Shown in pieces: positions 11,511 to 24,556 of a DNA stretch of 64,000 nt; the stretch's first letter is position 1; every line of letters begins with the position of its first letter. A program made the translations under genes and the position numbers. Under the pieces are notes generated by a model that had not been told where the DNA came from, made no database searches, and saw only the letters and a program-made list of their open reading frames with translations. Location: positions 49,118,654 to 49,182,653 of the forward strand of contig NC_084886.1 in NCBI RefSeq assembly GCF_958979055.1. Reading direction: 5' to 3'. Origin of the DNA: Alnus glutinosa (Eukaryota; Streptophyta; Magnoliopsida; Fagales; Betulaceae).

Positions 11511-14396
11511 TGCACAACTTTTGCATAACTTTTGTATAACTTTAACAATTTCTTTTAAGATCAATCATTGGAAATTTATGGTCTACATGTAGAAAATAGA
11601 TCCAATGATTAATCATAAAAAAAAAATAAAAAATATAATAAAATAAGAAAAGAAAAAAGAAGAGAGGTTCTTAGAGTTGTACAAAAATTGTAAAACAATT
11701 ATTTCTCTGCTAATAACCCCTTCCCAACTAGCCCGCCTGATCAATATTTGTAAGATTGGCTAATTCAAAGGGGTTAATCCAAATAACCTCTCTTGATTTT
11801 TAGGGAAGGCAAGTATGAAGCTGGAACCAGTTAAATCTAGATATGCAGAACTTGAACTCTGAGCCAAGCTTGGTAAAAATCTAATTTAGTTTCGGTGATC
11901 CTATATATTAAAGGTTGTTGATTGCGTGACAGTCACAATAGAATATTACAACTTACGAAAATAAACTTTAGAGTGGGACCTGCTATTCTATATTGTTCAA
12001 GTATATGAATGAATGGTTTGGTGGCATGGAAATGAGTAACATTTGTTTTTGTCAAAGTTGTATATAATTGTGTACTGGTCCACCTCTTTGCTTCCTTTTG
12101 TCTAGATATGAAATGTTGTAAACCTAAATTATTCCAGAAAACTTAATCCATAGCCTTTCAAAATTGTAAGGCTGTTTTAGATCAGGCTGATATTGCCTTT
12201 GGTCCAAACATTCAAGGCATTATATATATATATGCTACCTCAAGTATTCTCTTGGACATTGATCTACTCATCTCTTTAGCAGTTCAAGGATGTTTTTTGT
12301 TTGGGAGATGAAAGTATTCTGTTTTCCTGATTCTGCAATTCTGCTGCCTTGGATCACAGTTGATCAAAACCTTATTCTATTTTGGTGTGCGTCCTTGGTT
12401 TATCACCTGCTTTATTTTAGTTTTAAGCATTTATGTCGAGAATTTGCTATAGTGTTAATGATTATATATCTTTTAATACCATTTTTTTTTCAATAATATC
12501 TTTTAAATAAGACTATGTCTGAATTCTGTAATGAGATGTATCTTACATCATTTACTATTTAGTATTTAGCATTGAATATTGAATGGCTAAATATTGGATT
12601 AAAAAGAAAAAAGAAAAAACCAAAAAGATTCAATAATATATGAAAACCGGTTATGCGGATAATAACAGTCCCACTCCCCACCAATTCAATGCAAACGGTG
12701 TGAACAGTGGCAGAACCAAAATTTTGGTTGGGGGCAAGACTAAAAAATAGAGTTGAGTAAAAATTAATTAAAAATATTAAATAATATATCAACAAAGTAA
12801 ATAAATAGTTCAAAAAAGTTTAAAACATATAAATGTAATTCTTAATTTAATTTTTCCTGCCTAGTTAGTGTTAATTTATTTACTTGTCCTCGACGAGTTT
12901 TCATATTTTGAAAATGATTTCTTTACTGCTAGATTAAAATGACCGCCAGAGTTTGTCAAATTATTTTTGTTAAGTGGTTAACAATATCCTTTTTATAGAT
13001 TTTGCTTTTCAAATTTGGTTTTTATCATTAGGATGACAATTATGAATTTTTTTCCTTAAGCAAGGATCTACTAACAAATTTGCTAAATTTACATTGATAC
13101 GAACTTGTTTAGAATTCAATTGGATTGGGATAGAATAACTGTTTTCCATATTCTCATGTAACTACAATTATATATTTTATACAATTAAAATATATAAAAA
13201 AGAAATGTATATATATATCTTGCACAACTTTCGTATAACTTTTGTATAACTCTAACAATTTCTTTTAAGATCAACTATTAGAAATTTAAGGTTTACATGT
13301 AGAAAAACAGATCCAATGATTGATCATAAATAATAATAATAATAATAATAAAAATAATTAAAGAAAAAATAAGAGAGGTTCTTACAGTTGTACAAAAGTT
13401 GTAAACACAATCATTTCTCCACTAATAACCCCTTCCCAACTAGCCCGCCTGATCAATATTTGTAAGATTGGCTAATTCAAAGGGGGTTAATCCAAATAAC
13501 CTCTCTAGGATTTTAGGGAAGGCAAGTATGAAGCTAGAACCGGTTCAATCTAGATACACAGAACTTGAACTCTGAGCCAAGCTTGATAAAAATTTAATTT
13601 AGTTTCGGTGATCCTATATATTAAAGGTTGTTGATTGCATGACAGTCACAATAGAATATTACAACTTTCGAAAATAAACTTTAGAGTGGGACCTGCTATT
13701 CTATATTGTTCAAGTATATGAATGAATGGTTTGGTGGCATGGAAATGAGTAACATTTGTTTTTGTCAAAGTTGTATATAATTGTGTACTGGTCCACCTCT
13801 TTGCTGCCTTTTGTCTAGATATGAAATGTTGTAAACCTAAATTATTCCAGAAAACTTAATCCATAGCCTTTCAAAATTGTAAGGCTGTTTTAGATCAGGC
13901 TGATATTGCCTTAGGTCCAAACATTCAAGGCATTATATATACAATGATCGATCTTCAGTTATATATATATATATATATATGCTACCTCAAGTCTTCTCCT
14001 GGACATTGATCTACTCATCTCTTTAGCAGTTCAAGGATGTTTTTTATTTGGGAGATGAAAGTAGTCTTTATTCCTGATTCTGCAATTCTGCTACCATAGT
14101 TGATCAAAACCTTATTCTATTTTGGTGTGCGTCCTTGGTTTATCACCTGCTTTATTTTAGTTTTAAGCATTTATGTCGAGAATCTGCTATAGTGTTAATG
14201 ATTATATATCTTTTAATCCTTTTTTTTTTTTTTCTTTCAATAATATCTTTTAAATAAGACCATGTCTGAATTCTGTAATGAGATGTATTACTATTTAGCA
14301 TTAAGCATTGAATATTGAATGACTAAATATTGGATTAAAAAAAAAAAAAACTAAAAAGATTCAATAATATATGAAAACCGGTTATGCGGATAATAA
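10938..14396. repeat. 1.73-kb direct tandem segmental duplication
   Basis: Unit 1 is 10938-12665 and unit 2 is 12666-14396. Both start CAGTCCCACTCCCCACCAATT and end GGTTATGCGGATAATAA, and they align along their whole length with scattered substitutions and microsatellite length changes. Unit 2 has an additional TA-rich stretch near 13941-13980. Neither copy contains a convincing coding region. A short relative of the early part of the unit (AAAACATATAAAT...CTTGTAATTTATTTTTCC) occurs again near 23350-23420, so the unit includes dispersed repeat DNA. Confidence 0.95.
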
Positions 14397-14410
14397 CTAG
14401 TTTTTAATAA

Positions 14411-14801
14411 GGGTTAAATACATATTTGCCCCCTGTGCTTTACGACCTTTATTTTTTGCCCCCTCAGTTTCATTTTTTATTAAATTTGGTACCTGTGGTA
14501 TATGAAAATACGGAAATGGTACCTCCGTCTGATTTTCCGTCCAAAACTAACGTCCACCCACGTTATTAGATACCTAAAAATTTGAAACCCAGAACCCAAT
14601 TTTTTACACATCGTTTCCAATAACATCCAAACAACATGATAGAAAATGCCGTGGGTGGACGTTAGTTTTGGACGGGAAATCAAACGGAAGTACCATTTCC
14701 GTCTTTTCATATATCACAGGTACCAAATTTGATAAAAAGTGAAACTAAGGGGGCAAAAAATAAAGGTCGTAAAGCACAGGAGGCAAATATGTGTTTAACC
14801 C
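14411..14801. mobile_element. Mutator-type MITE with 9-bp target duplication
   Basis: The element starts GGGTTAAATACATATTTGCC and ends with the imperfect complement (GGAGGCAAATATGTGTTTAACCC). Inverted repeats run about 165 bp inward. It is flanked by an exact 9-bp direct repeat TTTTAATAA (14402-14410 and 14802-14810), the hallmark of Mutator-like elements. It encodes no transposase. The interior phrase TCCAAAACTAACG recurs, with small changes, in the element at 46489-47355. Confidence 0.88.
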
Positions 14802-14810
14802 TTTTAATAA

Positions 14811-16409
14811 CCGGATAACTAGCGGTTGGTAAAAACTGCAACCGATCTCTACTGATTGCGGTTATGACCAAATAACTGCAACCGCAATCGGTTGTACACC
14901 CCTACTTTTTTGGTAGCATCATAGGCCTCTTATAGCAATGATAGCAAAATAGGCTTATGCATGCCTCTTACTTAGGTTTTACCTGCTAGATGTTAATAGT
15001 CTCACATTGCCAAAGTATATTGGGGTTGGTTTTATAAGCTTTGAATAAATCTATTCCTTTAAGTTACCTTTTGTGGAAGAGTAATACTCAATGGACTTTA
15101 TTACTATATTGGTTAACAATTTGAACCGCTACGGTAAGATAGTTAATGTGAGATTCAATTGTCTAAATAAATTTTAGATTGTTTGAACAATTAGATTTTG
15201 TATAAACTCTCTCGTAATAAATGTTCAAATTACTAACAATTTAAATAGCTAATTGGTTCAGATCTCGACTCCTGTTTAGAAGTAGCTGATTATCCTTTTA
15301 TTACCCTACTCAACATTTGGGTGCGTAGTCGAAGGCAAGAAAAATCAGATTATATAAATGAGTCCATTTATCCATATTCAATCCATTGACGGGCTTGATG
15401 CAGTAAGTCAAGTCCTAACCAAGTTTTTTGCTGCTTCTCTCTCTCTCTCTTTGAACAATAGAAAATTTTCGTAATCTTTTCTCAAATCCACAACCTATGC
15501 GTTGAATGCCAATGTTTCTTTATTGTGTTTACCATTAGTAGAATCTTTTTAGAAAAGGGAAAAGTATTGGGAAGGATACGGAATAAAATCTTTCCACCCA
15601 AAAGCAAAATTGGAGATATCAATCTACCTTTTTTTTTTTCATCAAGGTTTTGTTGTTGCCTTCGTGACATAAACTCCTTCCAACTTTTAAATATCCTTTT
15701 TTTTTTTTTTTTGAGTGACCTATAGTTTTTAATTTTTATGTAGGTGAGATTTTATTTCAAATCTTTTGTGTAAGATTATTAGTTAGATGGATTGGAATTT
15801 CCAATCATGTTTCTTACCATCCAAATTGCAACCAATGGTAGGGAATCTTAATTCTAGCTAGCTAGTTAGTTTAGTTTTTTTTTACAACATTTTATTGTTT
15901 TATGATAACATAGTAAAATTGGTCAGTAACCAATTCTGTGTGTTAATATTGAATAAAGATCTTCAACAAATTTGTTATCTGAAATGCTAACATTTCACGA
16001 AGAAAATGCAAGAAAATTAATATGAGGTTCACCCGTCTAAGAAAATTTGAGCCCACCCGTGTAGGTAGGCCCCCATATATCCAGATTGTAAAAAATCTGA
16101 ATAATAAATTACTGAAAATTCGGATCGTTTATATTACCCTAATATTACCTTTAAAAAAGTAGAAAGAAAAAAGAAAAGAAAAGTAATCAAGAATTTTCCA
16201 ACAACTATGCGCCCTGTTGAGGCAAACAAAGGGCCAAGTACACAACATAACGTGACAGGAAAAAGGTGTATCCGAACAGCAACAATGGAAAATCATAAAT
16301 TGAGACAAAATGTGTAGGGTGGATTATTATTGTTCACAATAGTTTACTAATATTGTTATCATAATTATTAAAGATTAACACTCTGTAAACATGCTTCTCA
16401 CGTAAAAAA

Positions 16410-16442
<33 letters not shown>

Positions 16443-17014
16443 AGAAAAAAAAGGGACAGCTGAATAATACTCATCAACCCCACCTTCTCCTTTTATAAAA
16501 AGAATACATATCCCCGACACAGTCTTTGGCAAGTGCTACAGCTACTTGCCCGCACAAAAAAAAAAAACGTTCCTCCAACTCAACGATGGAGATCGGGTGC
16601 AATTTCTTTAGGTATTGTAATTAGACGCAATATATTTTATTTGGAAGGTTTATTTCAAATGGACGGTCTACATTATGACAATAATATTTTTTTTTTTTAA
16701 TAAAAAAGTTGTTGAAATGGTTCGAAGATGGTTCGGTTACCTTTAGATAGTACTCAAGGGTGGCCAAGACTCAAGAGGGCGGTTTGACGATCCGATGGCC
16801 ACTCCAAACCATCTTAACTTCTTCTTCTTTTTTCTTTATTTATTTTTTTATTTTTTTTATTTTTTTGTCATGGTCTGGACCACTTATTTAAAATAAACAA
16901 CCAAAAAAAAAAGAAAAATTGCATGCTTAGCAAACTCAAATGTAACGGTGTAAAAACTCATAGATAACACCTTAAATATTTTGGCAGATTTCAATTTCAA
17001 CTCTATTTTTATAT
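14811..17014. other. Intergenic, AT-rich, no gene seen
   Basis: This contains poly-T and poly-A runs (for example near 15690-15712 and 16408-16430) and low-complexity DNA. A short TE-like flank follows the MITE. No reading frame with recognisable similarity was found. Confidence 0.5.
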
Positions 17015-17224
17015 GAGAAATGCTCCACACTCTTATTTTTTAGAAATACTAGACCTCTTTCTAGCTTCCTTATAGGGTCCTTCTATACTGACATGACACC
17101 CTAATTTTAATAAATAATAATAATAAAAAAAAATACAGCTTGATTTCTCTCTCCTGTTTTTATTTAAAAAAATATGGTATCATGTCAGTATAGAAGGGCT
17201 GTAAAATGAACTCTAGCATTTCTC
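17015..17224. mobile_element. Short MITE-like inverted-repeat element
   Basis: The ends GAGAAATGCT and AGCATTTCTC are exact inverted repeats. A second inner pair (CCTTCTATACTGACATGA and TCATGTCAGTATAGAAGG) makes a strong hairpin. The end sequence matches that of the small element at 39194-39283. No clear target duplication is visible. Confidence 0.6.
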
Positions 17225-18101
17225 CTTATTTTTACTCTCACTCTCGTACTCTCTAATGTAACTTTTAAAATCATTATTAAATTACTATTAAATTTTAAAT
17301 TTAATAATAATTTTAAAAGTCACGTCATACTCTAAAAGTAAAAGTACATGCAAATTTCCTATTTTTATTTTTGTTCCTTTGTACCTCAAAGAGAATTTTT
17401 TTTAAAAAAAAAAAAAGAAAGAAAGAAAAGAAAAAAAAAATTAAATTAAAGATGAATAGAGGTATGAGAGGTGATAAAGTAATAACAAACAGTCAAACAG
17501 TGTAACGGAAGCAACAAAAAAGGAAGATCAGGACTCAGGAGGATGGACCTTTTCTTTTCCTTCCCTTATTTTGGGTAAGGAAGACAGAATAGAAGATCCA
17601 CGTGTCATGAAGATGTAGCAAATGCTTGCCTCAAAAAAATACGTGTACACAAAAAATTAATATATTTGTATTTTTAATAATTTAATTTAAAAATAATAAT
17701 TAGAATTGAGAAAAAACTCATGCAAGTGGATGCATAACTCCCAAAAATAATATTTACACAAAAAAAAAAAAAAAAAAGCTCTCCCAACAATATTTTTTAG
17801 TATTTATTTTCGTAACGGAAAATGGTGGCAAGCAAAAGCCGCCATTTCAAAACCCTCATCATACCTCAGGTAAGAACTTCGTATTGTAGAGAGTGAATAG
17901 ATAAAGCGAAAGAGCACTTAGAGAGAGAGAGGGAGGGAGGGAGAGGTGAAAACGACGGAGTTTCTTTGGAGAGAAAGAGTCAGAGACACAGAGAGAATTG
18001 GAAACCCTAATCTCTCATTGAATGAGGTTCGTTCTTTCTTTCCTTCGATGATTTTAGAAACCTCTGGACTTCGATTTTTTTTTTTTTTTCTTCTTTCCTT
18101 T

Positions 18102-18235
18102 CTCTTTTGCTAAATTTGTTATAATCTCCGCGTGCTTTTGTGAAACAATAGCCGGAAACTTACTTCGATTTTTTTTTTCCTCTCTCTTTTGTTAAATTTG
18201 TTATAATCTCCGCGTGCTTTTGTGAAACAATAGCA
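18102..18235 (+). repeat. Tandem duplication in the 5' leader intron
   Basis: The stretch TCTCTTTTG(C/T)TAAATTTGTT through GTGAAACAATAGC occurs at 18102-18152 and 18184-18235, a period of about 82 bp, each copy preceded by CGATTTTTTTT. Confidence 0.85.
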
Positions 18236-19089
18236 GATTCGGTTTCCGGTTTCGGAATTTATTTCATTTTTTTGTGAAGTAAAGTAATCTTGGTTTTAGG
18301 TTTTGGCGGAAGCCTGTGAATCTTACAGATTTTGTTTTATTGTGAAATTTTTGGTTCTGTGAATTTGATTGCCTAATACTGGATAGTACAACTCCGAGGA
18401 GAGATTTTCTCGCTGTTAATCTTTTTGTAGAAATATGAGGCTTAGCACAAATGTAGAATAGCTTAGTTGATTTTTTTTCGATGAAATTTCAACAAATGTC
18501 ACACATAATGTGGTTTTATTCTTCAACAAATAAAAAACATGAACGCACATCTATGTATTCATGTACGTTTATACGTATGTATGAGTGTATATAAGGATAT
18601 AATGTGGACAGAAGCGCAAAGAAATTGATGGTAGAATCATTTAAGGAGTGGAGGCTGGTTTTTGGATGAAGCAATGGAGAGTTGAAGAGGGATATGAACT
18701 AAATAGACGTGTAAGTCCAGATTCACATTGCTCTAATATTTGGGAAGTTTTCTGTATGTAGTGGTAGAAGTTTCAGAATGGACTGGAGCTAGATTTATTT
18801 AGGAAGTGTGACTAGGCTATGTGAAAATTGTAGAATATGGTTTATATTGTGTGCATGATTTGAATAACAGGCTGGCAATAGTAGAACTTTTCTCGGGTTG
18901 CCCTTTTCATTTCTGTACGAAGTTGCATCAAGGTAATAAGGTTTAGTAGAAATTATTAGAACTATTAGTTTTGGCCACTTGGAAAGAATCTGACCGTCGC
19001 ATGGTTATTGACTCTTAAATTTACAAGACCACATCTTTAACCAATGTCCCATGGAGGAGTATTCGGGGAAGTAAAGTTCCTAAAAAGTT

Positions 19090-19690
19090 TTATTTTTATT
19101 TTTTTTAATAAGTAATTCAATCTTATTAGAAATCTCAAAGGGGCGCAACCCAAGTAAACATGAAGTATACAAGAGAGACACTCACTTAGGGGGAGGAGAA
19201 AGAACACAACTCCAAAAATTCTAGAAAATTAGAGAAGTGAGAACTACTTATAGCAGTCATCTACCCATAAAGGATTTTGAACATTAAATATTTTAATTCT
19301 ACCACTGTTCTCACACAATCTTCAAAGTTTTGGGAGTTGGGTTCTCTCCAGATGCACCATAACAAAAGGGGGTCATCTTCCAGGCTTTTAAGTTGCAGTA
19401 ACTACCATATCGGCCTCTCCAACTCACCAAAAACTCCACCAGTTGGGGGCATTACCCACCACTCTATCCCGAAAAGATGGAAAACCAAAGCCCACAAAGT
19501 CTCTCACTACTTCACAATGGAGCGAAAGGTGATCAATGGATTCTCCGCTTTTCATATGCATGCAACACCAATCCATTACTATGACTTGCCATTTTCTTAG
19601 ATTATTCCAGATCAAGATTTTCCCTACTGCTGTTGTACAAAAGCCACCCTCGAAGGTGAGCACTGTGGCCAATTGATTAAATGGAACGAT
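19090..19690 (-). mobile_element. 3' tail of a LINE (L1-type), minus strand
   Basis: On the minus strand 19424-19672 encodes a reverse-transcriptase-associated zinc-binding (zf-RVT) remnant: VLTFEGGFCTTAVGKILIW, then DWCCMHMKSGESIDHLSLHC. Below it is the non-coding 3' region typical of plant L1 elements (complement of CAAGTAAACATGAAGTATACAAGAGAG) and a tail near 19090-19110. It is 5' truncated and non-functional. Confidence 0.75.
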
Positions 19691-19699
19691 ATATTAGTG

Positions 19700-20110
19700 T
19701 ATTGGTGTTGTATTTGTAAATGTAGTGGCAAGTCTATTGATCATTTGCTACTTCACGCATGGTTGCAAATGACCTTTGGTATTTTTTTTTTTCTCCTTGT
19801 AATTTGGCATTAAATGGGTGGTGCCTTATAAGGTGGTTGATCTATGTTCTTATTGGCCAGGAATGGTTAGATGGTATAGAAACAATTTGATCTAGAATGC
19901 AGCCCCTCTTTTCCTAATGTGGACAGTTTGGAAAGAGATAAATGACCGCATTTTAACAATGTTGAGTTATCTAATCCTGACTGAAATTCTTGTTTTTGTG
20001 AACTTTATATGAGTGGTCTAATGAGTTTGGCAATGTCTCGTCTCATTCTTTTGTAGATTTAAGGAGACTATATTTGGCTTTAATTCTTGTTTCAGAAGGT
20101 ATGTGATAGG
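19700..20110 (+). mobile_element. Opposed LINE 3' fragment, plus strand
   Basis: Plus-strand translation in broken frames gives GKSIDHLLLHA near 19727, then WWCLI-type sequence, then APLFLMWTVWKEINDRIL near 19900-19958. This is the end of the same zf-RVT domain, so two LINE tails lie in opposite orientation side by side. Frames are broken; nothing functional remains. Confidence 0.6.
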
Positions 20111-20899
20111 TGTAACATGCATAATCTCGAGGATAAGCCTTATCCTACCATGACTCAACCATTCACCAAAACCAGGAGTTTAACTACAAGATTGAAAAAG
20201 TATATTCCCTTGTAGTGCTAAACAAAAAGTTCCAAAAGATTTGCACTATAAAATGTTCACAAAACTAAGACCTGAAAATAAGATTTCTAACATTATTACC
20301 ATATTATCTGCATCAATTTATAATGCATTTATATTAATAAGTGCTACTCAACAACAGGTTAGGGAGGTTGGAACTTTCCAGCCCATTTATGTAATGGATT
20401 AAATTTTGTTGAGAACATTGCCAATTGGATATCACTAATGAACCTTGCAAGGTAAATTTTATTAAACTATATGCTTTTTTCACTTTTGCTAGTAATTTTA
20501 GTAAATTAATGGTGGGTTACCAGTGAAATAATTTATCTTTCTTTTCCTTTACAAATATAAAAATAAGAATCTGAAGAAGTTCTTGCTCTTTTTTCTTTTT
20601 CTTTGTTTTTTTTGGTCATTGATGGAAGTCCTGAACGGTGGAATTTTATCATTGTATTATCAGTTACTTTCTAGATAGATAGTTTTTTTTTTAAAAAAAA
20701 AGTCGTATCTGATTCGTGTTGTTTGCCTTTCCATTGCACCTTTTTTTCCACTGAAAAGTGTTAAAATCTTTTGAACTTTGTCTCTTTCTTGAGCAGTTTC
20801 AGCTAATATGCCTGTAATATGAATAGCAATGGAATTTTTTGTGCACTGTCAATGTAGGTCCTATTTTGACGATTCAGAATTTTTCCCTCCAACTTTAAA

Positions 20900-22953
20900 A
20901 TGAAACCAAGAACAAATGGGGTACCTAGAGCTCAGAAGTCGAAAAATTTTCAGGGTGGAGGGCAAAATTGGATTCTCATTGCTGGTGGTGCCTTGTTAAG
21001 TACATTATCAATTCGCCTTGGTTACAAGCTGAAGCAGGCACTTGACGCAAAGCAGCAAGACAATTCTAGTAATAGTTTGAAAGGTCTTGTAATATGCATA
21101 GCAAATTGTCATTTGAGATGTACTTGCTCTCAATTGTGAAAGTTGTTTGCTTTTCAGGAGACGCAAAATCCTCTGACAGAAGGAAGGCTGCTGGTTCCCA
21201 TTTACATTCAAATGTGTATTCTTTTACAAGAGAAGATGATGGCTGCTTCAATTGCATCTCAGGTGTGATTTGTGATTAAGTTAATTTTTAACTTTCTCAA
21301 GGTTAAAGTAAGTTATAATACCCCATCAAACTTTTGGTAGTGACCAATTATATCGATTATCTTTTAATCTGTTAACTGTCTGTATTTTTATGTGCAGTTT
21401 CATATATTACTTTGTGAGAGGATACTGGTTTTATTATAATGTTGCTAGTATCTGTGTATAGAATAATGACTGTAGCTTACCTGGTGTTATCTTGTTCCAA
21501 TCTTGGATGTGAGCGAAAGATATTGAGGAGGTAGGACCATTTAATTTAGAGGTGGAGAAAATGATTTGATATGAATGCTTAATTATGACTCTGCACTCTT
21601 GTTAGACCTTTCCGTTTGTTCCCAAACCCCATCCAAGAGAGCAGTTTTCTTTTTCTTGAAGGGAGCCAATAAATGAAATAAGCTTTTGCTTTTGCACCAA
21701 ATGTATCTTATGCATGATGATTAGAATGGTAGTGAAAAACTGCTTATCAAAAAAAAAAAAGTGTTTTCTCCTTGATTGAATGTAGTCAGTATGCTGTGAC
21801 ATACATTCTTGTATTGCATTTTTTTTTTTTTAATTATTAGCATGGGGTTAAAGAGAAGCAGGGCCAAAATCTCTGTGAAAACTAGTGCTTAAAAGAACAT
21901 GAAGAAAGAGAGGGTTCATGAACTTCTTCTTTACAATTAATTATGTTCCTCTGAATACCTCTCTGTATGGCCCAGCCAACTTCATTGTTCAGTTTCCTTC
22001 CAGTATCAGTCAATGTTGTTTGGCCCCTTGATGCCTTGGTGGAGTGACAATTACACTCTAATTTCTTAGAATCTGTTACTTTTCCTCTAGCCCTACATCG
22101 CTTAATTTCACTTCCTTGGACTTCTTGAGTAAATCACACTTGCTAATGGTGTTCCCAAAATCAAAAGCGTAGAATCTTCTTTATATGCATAGGTAATAAT
22201 TGCTTTGAAACAGGAACTGAAGGCATGATGGAGATAAAGTGCCCTCCCAATGGCCAGATGTTGACTGAATCTGATGGAGCTCTCCCTTTGGTTACAGTTC
22301 CTACTCCTGAATTTAACAAGGATAATGGTGTTATTTGGTCTTCTTCTCCTGATCGGCTTGAATTGCCTCCAAAGCCTTTCCACCATTCAAACTGCTCAGA
22401 CTCTCCCTGTGTCTCAGAATCTGGCTCTGATATTTTCAGCAAGCGCGAAGTAATACACAAACTGAGGCAGCAGTTGAAGAGAAGAGATGACATGATAATG
22501 GAGATGCAAGATCAGATTGTGGAGTTGCAAAACTCACTGAATGCTCAGGTCGCACATTCTACACATTTGCAGTCGCAGTTTGATGCCACAAACAGGGACC
22601 TATTTGATTCTGAGAGAGAAATCCAGAGGCTGAGGAAGGCAATCGCAGATCACTGTGTGGGACATGTGGGCCCCAATGTCAAGCCCTCCACGGCAACAGT
22701 TTGGCCATCCGAGGCAAGAAATGGCCATGCAAATGGGTTTCTTGATGGGGAGAGCAATTTTGAGCTGCCAGAGAAAGGAAGAGGAGATGGGGAGAGGATT
22801 GAGATGCTGAGGAGGGAAGTAGGAGAGTTGAAGGAGGTGATAGAAGGAAAGGAATATCTGGTGCAGAGCTACAAGGAGCAGAAGGCAGAGCTTTCCTTAA
22901 AGATCAAGGAGTTACAGCAGAGATTGGATTCTCAGCTTCCTAATATTTTGTAG
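20900..22953 (+). CDS. Plant coiled-coil protein with N-terminal hydrophobic segment (342 aa)
   Basis: I do not recognise a characterised function. Exons: 20900-21083, 21158-21262, 22214-22953. All junctions are GT/AG with phase 1, and the joined frame is 342 codons. Near residues 24-42 there is a hydrophobic stretch (WILIAGGALLSTLSIRLGY) that could anchor the protein in a membrane. The middle is Ser/Pro-rich (SSSPDRLELPPKPFHHSN). From about residue 180 heptad-like sequence (KREVIHKLRQQLKRRDDMI, then DSEREIQRLRKAI) predicts coiled coil, and a second coiled coil closes the protein (RIEMLRREVGELKEVIEGK). It resembles plant-specific proteins annotated only as coiled-coil or USO1-like. Confidence 0.85.
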
Positions 22954-24556
22954 GCACCGTCAGTTTTTTGTGTTTTCTTGCTTCAGCTCCGATTTCTCTT
23001 TCTTCTTTTTTTTTTTCTCACAACATCTAGTTTAGCCAATTTTTTTGGTTCTGTAGTCCTGGTGGTGCACGGGTGTAAGTGTGGAATGAGTGAGAGGGTG
23101 TCGTGGTTTGAAAGGGGTATAAAGCAGGCATAGCAGTAGGGTCGTTATCTCGATGCTTGTTTCTTGAGAAACGTTTGCTTTCTATGTAATGTAGATAACG
23201 GGTAATGAGTTTCCTCCAAGGGTTCAGTGTTATTAAAGAATTTTGTTCTGCATGAGACAAGATTAATAGATAGAGTTGAAAGAATTTAATTAAAGAGTAT
23301 AAATACCGAAATAAATGAAAAAAAAAAATTAATAAAAATTAATTTTTGTTTAAAACATATAAATATAACTTGTAATTTATTTTTCCACACTCTTAGCATT
23401 AATTTTTCTTTTCTTGTACATCCAATGGCCTTTTCAATTTTCATGTCCCACGAATATATTTATATTATGTAAATAATAACTATTATTATTATGAATGATT
23501 CAACAACACCCTATATTTACTTCAACTTAGAGACTTGCAAACACCTTTGTGTTGTGCCCCTAACAAGAAGGGCATGAATGACTAGAAATCTAAAAGTAGG
23601 AAATTTTAAGGTTTAACTTACCGTTCAGGTGTTCATTATATATTGAGCGAATGTATCAGCTGAGTGGTCACTGGTCAGCATGAATTTCAAGATATGGGAA
23701 ACAAGAACGCAAGGACCAAGGTAAAGAAAAGACGTGTAACATAACAGATTATGATCTCAAACTTTTGGGATGCTTTTGAAAGGAACCTATCATGTCTAAT
23801 TTTGCCGTCCATGCCGCTTCCCTTTAGAAGATTTTGGTCATCAAGCAACAACAAAAGGGATCATTTACCTGGTGAATACTTCAGGTCATATTTACCTGGA
23901 AGCCAACTCGGGAAAATATTTTAGGCAGGCCAAAGGGATCATTTGCTCCCTCTCGCCCACTCAGTTCTGCCTATTAATATGCAACAACACTAGCCCACAA
24001 GCAAAGATTCCCTGTTACTAAGCTACCCGAAATTCCTGTAGGTCCACTTGTTCCGGCCAACTTAAAATGCATGACCCATCTGCCAAAGGCAAATGAACCT
24101 TACAATCTCCCCACTTAGACTATTCGAATTTCACAAAAATTTGAACAGCCTAATAACAACAATCTCAATCCCATGAGCTTATCTTTCTTTTGTCGAGAGA
24201 AGATAGTAATTAGACCCAAAAAAAAACCTAATTAAAATTTTCTCACTACAAAAGACTTTGCATGAAATCTATTGCACCATGACTTGGTGCTTGGCCAAGC
24301 CACAAATACAGTTATCATCCAACCTACAGGAATAACATCATTTTACATAGCTTCAATGACCCCAACCCTCCTTCCCTGTGAGCGGATTTAAATGTGTAGC
24401 ATTCCCCTGATTTGCCCACACATCACAAAGAATCAACAACCACATTTGAACTCAGCTCAGGCCAACTGATTTCCAATGTCGTAGATACACTTTTCCTTCA
24501 AAAATTCAAATACATGCTGCTTGATCACGGGTTTTGCACTAGTGACCTTTCAAGAA
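22954..24556. other. Convergent intergenic region
   Basis: The 3'UTR of the coiled-coil gene probably ends before about 23280 (AATTAATAAAAATTAA). 23340-23420 is a dispersed copy of part of the 10.9-14.4 kb duplicated unit. The remainder up to 24556 holds the 3'UTR of the minus-strand GLTSCR1-domain gene and no other gene that I can support. Confidence 0.4.

Larger units (their letters stand above)
17880..20899 (+). other. 5'UTR and long 5'UTR intron of the coiled-coil gene
   Basis: A GA-rich leader (17915-17947, GAGAGAGAGAGGGAGGGAGG) precedes a plausible untranslated exon ending near the donor-like GAATGAG|GTTCG at about 18027. The coding start is at 20900, so an intron of nearly 3 kb is inferred. 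Inside it lie an ~82-bp tandem duplication and two LINE tails. The exact transcription start and 3' splice site of this leader are inferences. Confidence 0.45.
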
